Positions 52,891-61,649 of a stretch of 64,000 nucleotides of DNA are shown here, piece after piece. Source of the stretch: Paenibacillus barcinonensis (GTDB lineage Bacteria; Bacillota; Bacilli; Paenibacillales; Paenibacillaceae); contig NZ_QJSW01000026.1 of the NCBI RefSeq assembly GCF_003217495.1, positions 1 through 64,000 of the forward strand, in the 5' to 3' direction. The notes below the pieces were generated by a model. It was given only the letters and a program-made list of their open reading frames with translations, was not told the origin of the DNA and did no database searches. Each line of letters opens with the position of its first letter. The stretch's first letter is position 1. The translations under genes were made by a program, and so were the position numbers.

Positions 52891-54015
52891 TTATTTATAG
52901 GAAAGAGCTTCTCCCTTGCGCTGCGTTTTCAAGCGCCTTCTAACAAGATGTATCAGTATCAGGCATGCAGGGATGATGATGCTGGCGGTAAAGTCCCAAT
53001 CAAACCAGGGATACATAATGCCGCTCGTATAGAAGAGTATATCCGGAGCGATAACAATAGCCATTGCAAAGATGAGTAACATGGTTGGCAGAATGAGCGG
53101 CTGATAGGATTTTATGCGGGTTAACTGTGCAAGTCCGAGAATGAATCCGAACGTGTAAAGGAACGTTTTGACAAATGTAGAGGCTAGCCAGGCTGTTCCT
53201 AACAAGGCTTCGATTCGCTGAATGAAGTCACCGACGTTTATTTTTTGCGCGAGAATATACGATATGTAGATGTTATGTTTTGTTTGCTCGGGACCCATCA
53301 CCAGCAGTGAGATCAGAAGAAATGAGGTCAGCATAATACCGCCTAATAACGCCGATAAAAACATGTCCCGTCGTTTATGCACACCATGTGTAACATAGGG
53401 AAGAAACATGGATAGTATGATGAGCTCTCCGTAGGAAGCAGTGCCGCCCCGTACACTCCCGCTAATAAACGCAAAGATGGGTGTGGATAGGAAAGGCATC
53501 AGATTGGAGGAGTCTGCCTGAGGCAGCAAGCAACAGATCAAAATAACTAAACTTAGCGTGATGAAAGGCACCAGAATTTCTGCGCTTCTTCCTAACGTGC
53601 CTAATCCCTTGAGTACAGCCCACCCTAATGTGGCAACAAATAGCAGGATGATTGCCCGGATCGGAGTTCCAAGGTATATCTGAGTGGTCAGAAAATCCCC
53701 CACTTCACGTATGCATACAGCCGCTCCCATAAGGAAGTAAAACAGGTAGGCTATAGCGACAGCGGCCCCGATCCATTTTCCAAGCACCTCTGAGCAAATT
53801 TCAATCAGAGTGAGATCGGGATACAGCTGATGCATTTTGAACTGAAGCCATAGAATGCCCATTCCGATGCCTTGCGAGATGATGGAACAGATCCAGGCAT
53901 CCTGATTGCCTGAATAGGCTATGAGGGTGGGATAGATCAACATCATATCTCCGATGATGCCCAAAAAAGCTAGGATCGCAAATTGCCTTATGGTAAGCTT
54001 CTCCTGAATGAGCAT
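52891..54015 (-). CDS. Spore germination permease GerAB-like (second B subunit)
   Basis: This 374-residue protein of the GerAB/APC-type superfamily is an inner-spore-membrane subunit of a germinant receptor that binds the germinant. About ten membrane helices are seen. It begins LIQEKLTIRQFAILAFLG, GDMMLIYPTLIAY. The start ATG at 54015 has AAAGGGAG 10 bases upstream; an extension to 54138 overlaps the previous gene and is not likely. It is the last gene of the operon and shares the pattern RQ-I-GDMM-IYP with the gene before, so the two B genes look like an old tandem duplication. Sequence divergence suggests different germinants. Confidence 0.88.
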   Translation of the reverse strand: MLIQEKLTIRQFAILAFLGIIGDMMLIYPTLIAYSGNQDAWICSIISQGIGMGILWLQFKMHQLYPDLTLIEICSEVLGKWIGAAVAIAYLFYFLMGAAVCIREVGDFLTTQIYLGTPIRAIILLFVATLGWAVLKGLGTLGRSAEILVPFITLSLVILICCLLPQADSSNLMPFLSTPIFAFISGSVRGGTASYGELIILSMFLPYVTHGVHKRRDMFLSALLGGIMLTSFLLISLLVMGPEQTKHNIYISYILAQKINVGDFIQRIEALLGTAWLASTFVKTFLYTFGFILGLAQLTRIKSYQPLILPTMLLIFAMAIVIAPDILFYTSGIMYPWFDWDFTASIIIPACLILIHLVRRRLKTQRKGEALSYK

Positions 54016-54044
54016 GATCGGTACACTCCCTTTGTTTGACGTTT

Positions 54045-55154
54045 CTAGGCCATTCCTTTTTTGAGTTTCATTTTGGACTTGATCTGATGAATGATTAATA
54101 GCATAACTGGGAAAATCAGGCACAACGTTATATCCCATTCCAGCCAGTAAGGAATGGCGAGTGTAACGATAAAGGATAACGTGGGCGAAACGATATTGGA
54201 CAACGCAAAGGCAGATAGAACTGATGGCAAAACAAGAAATCGTGAAGCCTTGAAGCCGAACAGCTCTGCTGTACCGACAATAAAGGCGTAGAGATAGATG
54301 GTGCTTTTAAAATAAGTTGAGATCAGCCAGGATGAGGCCATCAGCACTTCAATACGCTGAAAAAAATTAGCGATATTAATCTTTTGTGCTAATACAAAGG
54401 ACCCGAAAATGCTGTGCTGGGTAAGGAAAAGACCCATGACCAGCAGAGAGATGGTGACCAGAACAGCCATAAGGAAATTTCCAAAACCAGCGCCTATGAC
54501 AAGATCTCGTGTGCGATGAGCCTGCTGGCTTGAGTAGGGTAGCAGCATCAGGATCGGGATTGCTTCCCCTACCGGATAGATGAAGCTGACCATAAGTCCT
54601 TTGGAGATTTGTTGCATGTTTGTATCTGTAAATGGTCGAAGCTGGTCAAGATCTGTCTGGGGCAGAAGGCAGATGACGAGAACAAACATAAAAACAGTCA
54701 CGATTGGCAGTAAAATTTCACTGCTTCGTCCAATTGTCTCCAGACCGTTATAGATGCCCCATCCAATGACAATGTAAAATATCAGAAGCACAACTCGAAT
54801 CGGAGTAAACATAAAGATTTCGCTGGTCATAAAATCGCCAACAACACGCGCTTGTGTTGACGAGCCAAAAATAAAATACATAAGGTAAATCAGGGATAGC
54901 AGTGTGCCGGGCCAGAAGCCTAATATTTTCTTGAATATGCCAAAAAGATTTTCACCCGGATATGTATCAGCAAGCTTCACATAAAGATACATTAATCCCA
55001 TACCAAGTGGGATCCCTATGAATGCATTAAGCCAGGCGTTTTGGCCGGAAAAGCTGGCAATGACCGAGGGATAGATCATCATCATATCGCCCATAACGAT
55101 CATAATGGTCAGAATCGTCAATTGTCTTATTCCGAGCCGCCCATGCTCCGGCAT
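54045..55154 (-). CDS. Spore germination permease GerAB-like (first B subunit)
   Basis: The protein has 369 residues with about ten membrane helices, including LTILTIMIVMGDMMMIYPSV, GTLLSLIYLMYFIFGSSTQA and LLIFYIVIGWGIYNGLETIG. It is the B subunit of a GerA-type receptor. AAGGAGT is about 11 bases upstream of the ATG. It is 29 bases before the next B gene. Neighbours A, C and D are upstream on the minus strand. Two adjacent B genes in one operon are unusual but seen in some spore-formers. Confidence 0.9.
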   Translation of the reverse strand: MPEHGRLGIRQLTILTIMIVMGDMMMIYPSVIASFSGQNAWLNAFIGIPLGMGLMYLYVKLADTYPGENLFGIFKKILGFWPGTLLSLIYLMYFIFGSSTQARVVGDFMTSEIFMFTPIRVVLLIFYIVIGWGIYNGLETIGRSSEILLPIVTVFMFVLVICLLPQTDLDQLRPFTDTNMQQISKGLMVSFIYPVGEAIPILMLLPYSSQQAHRTRDLVIGAGFGNFLMAVLVTISLLVMGLFLTQHSIFGSFVLAQKINIANFFQRIEVLMASSWLISTYFKSTIYLYAFIVGTAELFGFKASRFLVLPSVLSAFALSNIVSPTLSFIVTLAIPYWLEWDITLCLIFPVMLLIIHQIKSKMKLKKGMA

Positions 55155-55174
55155 AATATGTCAACTCCTTTGAG

Positions 55175-55411
55175 CTAGTTTCCTGTGATATAGGCCAGAA
55201 ATTGATTAACGGGTTTGTAGACCCAGATGATAATGTAAAGGGGGCTTGGAAACTCCCATAAATTAACGGCAATAACGCCAAATACGATGCCTGTCAGCAG
55301 CAGGACAGAATACACAATCACTTCTTTCCATTCCTTCCGCTTAAACAGCTTGGGTAAATCAATCACCCCCATAAGGCACCCAACAACCACAACTGAAATT
55401 GAAAGCAGCAC
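55175..55411 (-). CDS. Small membrane protein, D-subunit type of ger operon
   Basis: The protein has 78 residues with two membrane segments (about 2-20, LLSISVVVVGCLMGVIDL, and 30-52, IVYSVLLLTGIVFGVIAVNL). Such short two-helix proteins, called D subunits, are encoded in or next to gerA-type operons in other spore-formers and modulate germination. The start is GTG at 55411 with AAGGAG about 9 bases before, lying inside the end of gerC. The position between C and B supports this function. Sequence alone would be weak. Confidence 0.8.
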   Translation of the reverse strand: MLLSISVVVVGCLMGVIDLPKLFKRKEWKEVIVYSVLLLTGIVFGVIAVNLWEFPSPLYIIIWVYKPVNQFLAYITGN

Positions 55412-55417
55412 TTGCCC

Positions 55418-56620
55418 TCACTCCTTGGCTTTTTTGTTAAACGAATTATCCAGCGTACCTATGCGTCGAATCTGCACATTAGCTTCATATTTGATATCCA
55501 GGTTCATGAAATATTTGTCCCAGGTGTCTTCTTCTTTTTTGTAGAGCTTGGGGTACTTATGATAGATATCCTGTCCAAAACCGAAAATATCGACATGGTA
55601 TTTGCTGCGTACCAGGCTTACGGTTTGTTTCATCAGTTCAACGATTCTATCCTGCGCATTCTGCTCCATTTCCTTAATGGCCTCCATCGAGCCAATCTCC
55701 ATATCACATTCGACGGAGCCGACGGTAGATACATTTTCCACCTTAATTCGGATTTGCGGCTCTCCATTCACCATTTTGACACTGTGCTTGGTAGAGGTAC
55801 GCAGTGTTTTTAATGTGACATATCCCCCTGCAGGGCAGTTCACGGCACCAATCGTTGATTTCACATTGTCGCGAATATAGTTGTATCCCTTCGAATGATT
55901 CTCATCAAGCCATCCAACGAGCTTATCTTTCTTAAACACACTCAGGCCGCTGAAATGAAGGGTAGCAAGGGACTTGACGGATTCAATATTTTTGGATTCT
56001 CCAGCAGCTTGAGGATCTCCGATAATCTCGACTCCGGTAATAACCGGGGACATGCTGGGGGTGAGAATGTATTGCATCAGCTTATCGGTTGTTACGGTCG
56101 TCGTTGGAGCCCAGTTCTTGGATGAAATATCGAGCGAATTGAACAGCTTTTCTGCAGGAATGTTATCCAGCGGAGTTAAGGCATCCAGTATTTGTGAAGC
56201 CGTAGTTCTACGCGCAACCATGACATAGTAGTCTGGTCTTGCACTAGGTTCCCGCATCAGTGCCTCAATGATGTCATAAATACCTTCCTCCCGTGCGAAT
56301 GCTTCACTGAAAACGAGTACCCGTACGTGAGACAAAAAAATAGCGCGCGGGCTGGTCTCGGTAAGCTTCTGAATCGCTTCAAGAAGCGTACGGGCGGTAG
56401 CTTGATATTGAGTCACGGGAGTCCCCTTGCCTCCCCGAGATCGGGAGGACATCTCATTGGGCACCACCACCTGCGCGCTGACTTTGATCCGGTCGCCGTC
56501 TTTATCTACACCAAGACCCAGCACAATCCCGAGCTGATTTAACTCCTGGCGATCCCAGCAACCGCTTAGCAGCGGCATGATGATGACAAGAGACAGCAGC
56601 ATGAGCAGATATTTCTTCAT
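55418..56620 (-). CDS. Spore germination lipoprotein GerAC-like
   Basis: The protein has 400 residues of the Ger(x)C family. The lipoprotein signal ends in the lipobox LLSGCWDRQELNQLG, with Cys about residue 21, followed by GIVLGLGVDKDGDRIKVSAQ. The family sits at the outer surface of the inner spore membrane and completes the germinant receptor. The ATG at 56620 has AGGAGA 8 bases upstream; the adjacent GTG at 56623 is too close. The gene overlaps the small D-type gene closely. It is 20 bp after the A gene. Confidence 0.93.
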   Translation of the reverse strand: MKKYLLMLLSLVIIMPLLSGCWDRQELNQLGIVLGLGVDKDGDRIKVSAQVVVPNEMSSRSRGGKGTPVTQYQATARTLLEAIQKLTETSPRAIFLSHVRVLVFSEAFAREEGIYDIIEALMREPSARPDYYVMVARRTTASQILDALTPLDNIPAEKLFNSLDISSKNWAPTTTVTTDKLMQYILTPSMSPVITGVEIIGDPQAAGESKNIESVKSLATLHFSGLSVFKKDKLVGWLDENHSKGYNYIRDNVKSTIGAVNCPAGGYVTLKTLRTSTKHSVKMVNGEPQIRIKVENVSTVGSVECDMEIGSMEAIKEMEQNAQDRIVELMKQTVSLVRSKYHVDIFGFGQDIYHKYPKLYKKEEDTWDKYFMNLDIKYEANVQIRRIGTLDNSFNKKAKE

Positions 56621-56640
56621 CACTTTTTCTCCTGACTACA

Positions 56641-58155
56641 CTAGCGCTTCGTTTTTTTAGTTACTTGTCGGGTGACATTCGTTGTGCCAGAGGACAACGG
56701 TCGTGTTTTCATATGGGACCAAGGCACACGAAACAGTGTATCCTTCAGATCATTCTGAATGAATGGTGCGAATGGTGACATGTAGGGAACGCCAAAGGAC
56801 CGCAAGCTGCACAGATGGGTCAGCGTAATGAGCAGTACAAGCAGAATGCCGTAGAATCCAAAGGCGGCTGCAAGCATCATCAGAACAAAACGTAAAATGC
56901 GGACGGAGATAGATAATCCATTTTCTGGAATGACATAACTGGAGATGGCCGTAATGGACACGATTATGACCATAGCCGCCGAGACAACGCCTGCGTCAAC
57001 GGCAGCCTGTCCGATGACAAGTGTCCCAACAATGGATACAGCCTGCCCGACCGTTTTCGGAATACGAATGCCCGCTTCTCGTAAAATTTCGTACGTCAGC
57101 TCCATCAGAACCGCCTCAATGAAGGCTGGAAAGGGTACACCTTCACGCTGGGCAGCCAGACTGATAAGCAGGTTGGTGGGCAGCATCTCCTGGTGATAGG
57201 TGGTAATGGCAATATAAAAAGATGGTGCCAGCATAGCGATTAAAAAGGATAGATATCGCAGCATGCGCACAAGCGTACTGATGTCAGCCCTTTGGTAATA
57301 GTCTTCGGGAGATTGGAAGAAATGTACGAAGAGGGCGGGGGCCAACAGAACAAACGGTGTCCCGTCTACGATAATGGCAACCCGCCCTTCAAGCAGGGCA
57401 GCTGACACAGTATCCGGGCGTTCACTATTGTACACGGTTGGGAAAATAGTCATCGTTTTGTCCTGAATCAGTTCCTCAATGTAGCCACTCTCCAGAATGC
57501 CATCAATATCAATCTGATCCAGTCGTCTGCGCAGCTCCTCGACAACCTCCACGTTTACGGTGTGTTCCAGATACGCAACAGCGACACGGGTCTTCGTAAC
57601 ACGTCCAATGATGCGTTCTTCAATCCATAATTGAGGGTCACGAATTCGTTTGCGAAGCAGTGCAGTATTTGTGCGCAGGTTTTCCGTGAAGCCTTCCATT
57701 GGACCACGTACAACGGTTTGTGACACAGGCTCGCTAACCTGGCGATCCTCCCAGCCCGCAGCACCGATCTTAAGGCCGCGGGTAGAGCCTTCCAGCAGCA
57801 GGATTGCATCACCAGCCAGCAGTGCCTCCGTAGTATCATCCAAATTGTCGATAAGGAGCACTTCACTAGCAGTGAGAATATCATTCTGAATGTAGCTCAG
57901 GTGCTCGTTATCTGCAGAAAAATCGGGCAAGTTGCGCTCCTGCAACAGAGGCTGCAAAATGGCGAGATTCAAAATTTGTACATCCACGAGACCGTCGATG
58001 TATAACAAGACAGAGGGCCACTTATGCAGGCTTTGTAGCGGACGGATCATCAGGTCATTGCTATTCCCCATTATGGTTTTGTAATACTTTATATTCTCTT
58101 CCAGGTTCGGGTGAATGAGATGTGCATCGTGCTGAATCTGTGTATCCGCAGCCAT
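56641..58155 (-). CDS. Spore germination protein GerAA-like
   Basis: The protein has 504 residues of the GerA family: a soluble N-terminal domain (about 1-240) and membrane helices near the C-terminus. Marks are RDPQLWIEERIIGRVTKTRV, VAYLEHTVNVEVVEELRRRL, IDIDGILESGYIEELIQDK, TMTIFPTVYNSERPDTVSAA and LAAQREGVPFPAFIEAVLME. This is the A subunit of a germinant receptor that forms an ion channel. GAGGAGGG precedes the ATG. It is first in the ger operon A-C-D-B-B. The expected sigmaG promoter is not clear upstream. Confidence 0.94.
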   Translation of the reverse strand: MAADTQIQHDAHLIHPNLEENIKYYKTIMGNSNDLMIRPLQSLHKWPSVLLYIDGLVDVQILNLAILQPLLQERNLPDFSADNEHLSYIQNDILTASEVLLIDNLDDTTEALLAGDAILLLEGSTRGLKIGAAGWEDRQVSEPVSQTVVRGPMEGFTENLRTNTALLRKRIRDPQLWIEERIIGRVTKTRVAVAYLEHTVNVEVVEELRRRLDQIDIDGILESGYIEELIQDKTMTIFPTVYNSERPDTVSAALLEGRVAIIVDGTPFVLLAPALFVHFFQSPEDYYQRADISTLVRMLRYLSFLIAMLAPSFYIAITTYHQEMLPTNLLISLAAQREGVPFPAFIEAVLMELTYEILREAGIRIPKTVGQAVSIVGTLVIGQAAVDAGVVSAAMVIIVSITAISSYVIPENGLSISVRILRFVLMMLAAAFGFYGILLVLLITLTHLCSLRSFGVPYMSPFAPFIQNDLKDTLFRVPWSHMKTRPLSSGTTNVTRQVTKKTKR

Positions 58156-58284
58156 GGGCTTCCCTCCTCAACCATCCTATATTTGCAAGTAGTATGACCG
58201 GGAGTGTTCCAGTTTATGAAAAAAAAGAAAGTTTACTTTCCTGCGGGAGCTTGGAGTCGTAATGTGTCATGAGCTCAAAAGAAA

Positions 58285-58310
58285 AGAAGCCGTGGGAGGG
58301 CACGGCTTCT
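58285..58310 (-). terminator. Intrinsic terminator of the DedA gene
   Basis: AGAAGCCGTG (58285-58294) pairs with CACGGCTTCT (58301-58310), then T-rich sequence on the minus strand. It lies 35 bp beyond the DedA stop. Confidence 0.9.
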
Positions 58311-58344
58311 TTCATGAAGGAGCAGACACGTACAAAGGCACTTT

Positions 58345-59001
58345 TTAGTCTGCATTTTGCTTTTGTCTTTGGCGAACCGGGACAGCTTTGCGAGTGCTGC
58401 GTCTTGTCCAGCTTCTGCGGTAACGATAGATCACGACGATGATTAGCACTACACCAATGGCTGCAATAATGACAGCGGTATACTGGTGAGCAAGCTGGAA
58501 TATTGCACTCCAGCCGGGGCCGAACAGTTTGCCGATTCCTAGGAACAGCAGCACCCAGAACAGGGCGCCCGAGTAAGCGTATAGAGCAAACTTGCGAAAT
58601 GGAATGGCAGCAATGCCGGAGAAGTATCCCGTGAAATGACGAACCCCAGGGATGAAGTATCCGATGAAAATTAATCCGTTGCCGTATTTGGCAAACCATT
58701 TCTGGGTTTTGTCGAGCTTGTCCGGCTTGAGGAAAAACCATTTACCATACCGCATAATAAACGGAAGTCCCGCCCGTGCTCCGATGAAATACGTAATCGT
58801 CATACCAATGGTCGTTCCTAAAAAGGCCAGGATAACAAGTGTTCCGAAGTCAAGCTGTCCTCTGTACGATAAATACCCTGCATATGCCATCGTCGTTTCT
58901 CCAGGGAAGGGAAGGGCAATAAACTCAAGCAGCAGGCCAAAAAACATAACACTATATCCGTAAGACCCGAATAACTGCTGGATCTTCTCAAGTAGTTCCA
59001 A
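58345..59001 (-). CDS. DedA family membrane protein
   Basis: The protein has 218 residues with five or six membrane helices of the DedA/SNARE-associated family. Marks are YGYSVMFFGLLLEFIALPFP, GETTMAYAGYLSYRGQLDF, IGYFIPGVRHFTGYFSGIAA and FRKFALYAYSGALFWVLLFL. In Gram-positive relatives such proteins move phosphatidylethanolamine or undecaprenyl phosphate across the membrane. The start is TTG at 59001 with AGGAG about 10 bases before. A longer frame to 59106 has no ribosome-binding site. It is transcribed alone, with a terminator at 58285-58310. Confidence 0.9.
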   Translation of the reverse strand: MELLEKIQQLFGSYGYSVMFFGLLLEFIALPFPGETTMAYAGYLSYRGQLDFGTLVILAFLGTTIGMTITYFIGARAGLPFIMRYGKWFFLKPDKLDKTQKWFAKYGNGLIFIGYFIPGVRHFTGYFSGIAAIPFRKFALYAYSGALFWVLLFLGIGKLFGPGWSAIFQLAHQYTAVIIAAIGVVLIIVVIYRYRRSWTRRSTRKAVPVRQRQKQNAD

Positions 59002-59254
59002 TAGGTTCACACTCCTGGCGTTCTCAAATACCTCGGACAGGCATGATTGATTGCTGAGCGTCCGTAGATGTTCGTTATGTTCTAATGCTACCGAAATGTG
59101 GATCAAGAATCAATTCCTGCATGAAGCTGCGGTAACAAATATTGCAAAATTATCGTTCAAATGACGTCTTTTTTGCGATTCGTCTCCATATAATTCTAAC
59201 AAATCTGCTGAAGTCTATCAGCAAATCACTAGAGTGCTGGAGGTTGATTCATAC

Positions 59255-60553
59255 ATGACGTACGGATCGCAATTGTGGCTGGAACAGAACGGGAAGCTTG
59301 ATCAACATGCATCATATGTTTGTGGAGGAGTACGTAGGTGGCCGGGTCTGTTCATAGGGTGTTTACTCAGCCTGATAATGCTGACAGGTATGCTTGGAAC
59401 GGGGGCATCCTCTGTCGCAGCGGCGGCAAAAAGCGATATAACAGACAAGGTGGTCTATCTGAGCTTTGACGATGGGCCCGGCAAATATACACCCGAGGTG
59501 CTGGATATTTTACATGATGCAGGTGTGAAGGCTACCTTTTTTGTGTTGGGACAGCATGCGGAGCGGAAGCCCGAAATGATAAAACGAATTCACCGGGAAG
59601 GTCATGTTATCGGCAATCATACATATAACCATGAATACAGCGAGCTGTATCGGGATTTTCCATCGTTCTGGCAGCAGATCAAACGTACGGAGGATATCAT
59701 TAACAGCATCATCGGCATTAGGCCTGTACTGGTCAGAGCGCCTGGAGGAACGTATGGACACTTTGATCATACTTATTTTGAGTTGTTAAAAAACGGAGGA
59801 TACGCTGTCATGGACTGGAACGTGGACAGCGGGGACTCCAAGCGGAGAAACGTGCCTGCTGCCGAAATTGTTGCTCATGCTACAGCGGTCCCTTCGGGGA
59901 TGTCAAATGCGCTGGTTCTGATGCATGATGGCGGAGCTCATGCCGAGACGGTGAAGGCGCTGCCTGACATTATTCGTTATTACAAGCAGCAGGGGTATCG
60001 CTTTGAAGTGATGCAGCCTTCGGATGAGCCTGTGCAATTTCAGGTCAAACCTGCGGCAAAATTTAAAAATCGTCCTTCTCCAAGCGTTGAATGGATTGCC
60101 AAGCATGTGGAAGCAAACACATCGCAGTGGACGTCAGCCAAATCGCTGAAGATTGAGCTGGGATATAGGACAGTCGAGCTTCAGCCAGAGGAATATCGCA
60201 TTAAAGAGCAGAAGGTGCTTGTTCCTCTACGTAGTTATATAAACAAGCTGGGAGGAAACATTAGTTGGGATCAGGCTACAGGCACTGCTACCACTTGGTG
60301 GAAGGATCGAATTTTGCAGATCAATCCAGCCATGGGCACAGTGACCTCCAAACGCTTGCATGAACAGGGCGGTAGCTCTGTGCACGCTGTGATGGAGAGC
60401 CGTAATGGCACGATCTGGGTGGCAGCGGGAGAGTTGATGGAGCAGCTTGGAGCGAAGGGGTACATGATGCAGTCCAGAGACACCGAGTGGGTGATCACCC
60501 TAGACCCGCCATGGACGTCTATGGAATACAGTCACTCCTTTTCATTTCTTTGA
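59255..60553 (+). CDS. Polysaccharide deacetylase with C-terminal copper-amine-oxidase-N1-like domain
   Basis: The protein has 432 residues. One N-terminal membrane or signal segment lies at about 30-60. The NodB domain (about 70-265) has catalytic SFDDGPGKYTPEVLDIL, metal-binding His in IGNHTYNHEYSEL, VRAPGGTYGHFDHTYF and LVLMHDGGAHAETVKAL. Residues about 300-420 resemble the copper-amine-oxidase-N1 domain (QKVLVPLRSYINKLGGNISW). It probably removes acetyl groups from peptidoglycan or another surface glycan. ATG 59255 has GGAGG about 11 bases before. Gene neighbours are unrelated. Confidence 0.9.
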   Translation: MTYGSQLWLEQNGKLDQHASYVCGGVRRWPGLFIGCLLSLIMLTGMLGTGASSVAAAAKSDITDKVVYLSFDDGPGKYTPEVLDILHDAGVKATFFVLGQHAERKPEMIKRIHREGHVIGNHTYNHEYSELYRDFPSFWQQIKRTEDIINSIIGIRPVLVRAPGGTYGHFDHTYFELLKNGGYAVMDWNVDSGDSKRRNVPAAEIVAHATAVPSGMSNALVLMHDGGAHAETVKALPDIIRYYKQQGYRFEVMQPSDEPVQFQVKPAAKFKNRPSPSVEWIAKHVEANTSQWTSAKSLKIELGYRTVELQPEEYRIKEQKVLVPLRSYINKLGGNISWDQATGTATTWWKDRILQINPAMGTVTSKRLHEQGGSSVHAVMESRNGTIWVAAGELMEQLGAKGYMMQSRDTEWVITLDPPWTSMEYSHSFSFL

Positions 60554-60656
60554 AATATACCACCAATTTTCTGACTATTCTCTCTACTTCCGGGCAACAC
60601 TGAATCATAGATTACGATAATCAGGATTCAGTAGCAGGGAAGGAGAGTTCAGTCCA

Positions 60657-61649
60657 ATGAGCAAGATTCGAATAGAGCATGAACATGCTGTTGAACTGTT
60701 GAACAGGCTTGGCAATCGAATTGCCGATGTGATCATCGGTAAAAAGCAGGAAATTCAATATATACTAGCCGCCATGCTTAGTGAAGGACATGTACTGCTT
60801 GAGGATGTGCCAGGCACAGGCAAAACGATGCTGATCCGCACAGTGGCTTCTTCGTTAGACTGTGCGATGGGTCGCATTCAGTGCACACCAGATGTTATGC
60901 CAGCCGATGTGACGGGAGTATCCATATATCATTCAAAGTCAGGAGAGTTCAGCTTCAGACCAGGGCCGCTTATGAACAATATTGTGCTCGCAGATGAGAT
61001 CAACCGGGCTTCCCCTCGGACGCAATCTTCTCTATTGGAAGCGATGGAGGAGCGCAGTGTAACCGTGGATGGGTCGACCTATGCATTGCCCAGACCGTTT
61101 CTGCTGCTGGCTACGCAGAACCCGCTCCAATTCGAAGGCACGTACCGGCTGCCTGAAGCGCAGCTGGACCGGTTTATGATGCGGATTACGCTGGGATATC
61201 CTAAGCCTGAGCAGGAAGTAGAGCTGTTGTCCCGAGTGCGGAGCCAGGAGATGCTGGAGAATATGCATCCGATTATGCTCGCCGAGGAAGTGGTTGCGAT
61301 GCAGCGTGAAGTGAGGCAGGTGCATGTGGATACAGTGATCAAGCAATATCTCGTAGGTGTAGCTGTAGCTTCGAGAGGACATGATGCAGTGCGGCTGGGC
61401 ATCAGTCCAAGGGGAACGCTGGCATGGATGACAGCGGCGCAGGCATATGCCTATGCACAGGGACGGAGTTACGTTGTACCGGATGATGTGCAATCCCTGG
61501 CTCTGCCCGTGCTTTCCCACCGGATTCAGCTGAAATCGGTGAATAGAGCCGACAGCAGTGAGGTACAGGAGCAGGTCATCCGTGAAGTGTTATCTTCTGT
61601 GCCTGTTCCTGTGCAGATGAGTGGGCAAGGCAGGGGACGTAGGGCATGA
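60657..61649 (+). CDS. MoxR family AAA+ ATPase
   Basis: The protein has 330 residues. Walker A is LLEDVPGTGKTMLIRTVASS and Walker B is NIVLADEINRASPRTQSSLL, with the MoxR insert EAMEERSVTVDGSTYALPRP. Sensor motifs follow (FLLLATQNPLQFEGTYRLPE, DRFMMRITLGYPKPEQEVEL). MoxR ATPases act as chaperones for assembly of DUF58 or VWA-domain partners. GAAGGAGAG precedes the ATG. It overlaps the DUF58 gene by 4 bases (ATGA), so they are coupled. It is the first gene of a MoxR-DUF58-TgpA type operon. Confidence 0.95.
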   Translation: MSKIRIEHEHAVELLNRLGNRIADVIIGKKQEIQYILAAMLSEGHVLLEDVPGTGKTMLIRTVASSLDCAMGRIQCTPDVMPADVTGVSIYHSKSGEFSFRPGPLMNNIVLADEINRASPRTQSSLLEAMEERSVTVDGSTYALPRPFLLLATQNPLQFEGTYRLPEAQLDRFMMRITLGYPKPEQEVELLSRVRSQEMLENMHPIMLAEEVVAMQREVRQVHVDTVIKQYLVGVAVASRGHDAVRLGISPRGTLAWMTAAQAYAYAQGRSYVVPDDVQSLALPVLSHRIQLKSVNRADSSEVQEQVIREVLSSVPVPVQMSGQGRGRRA

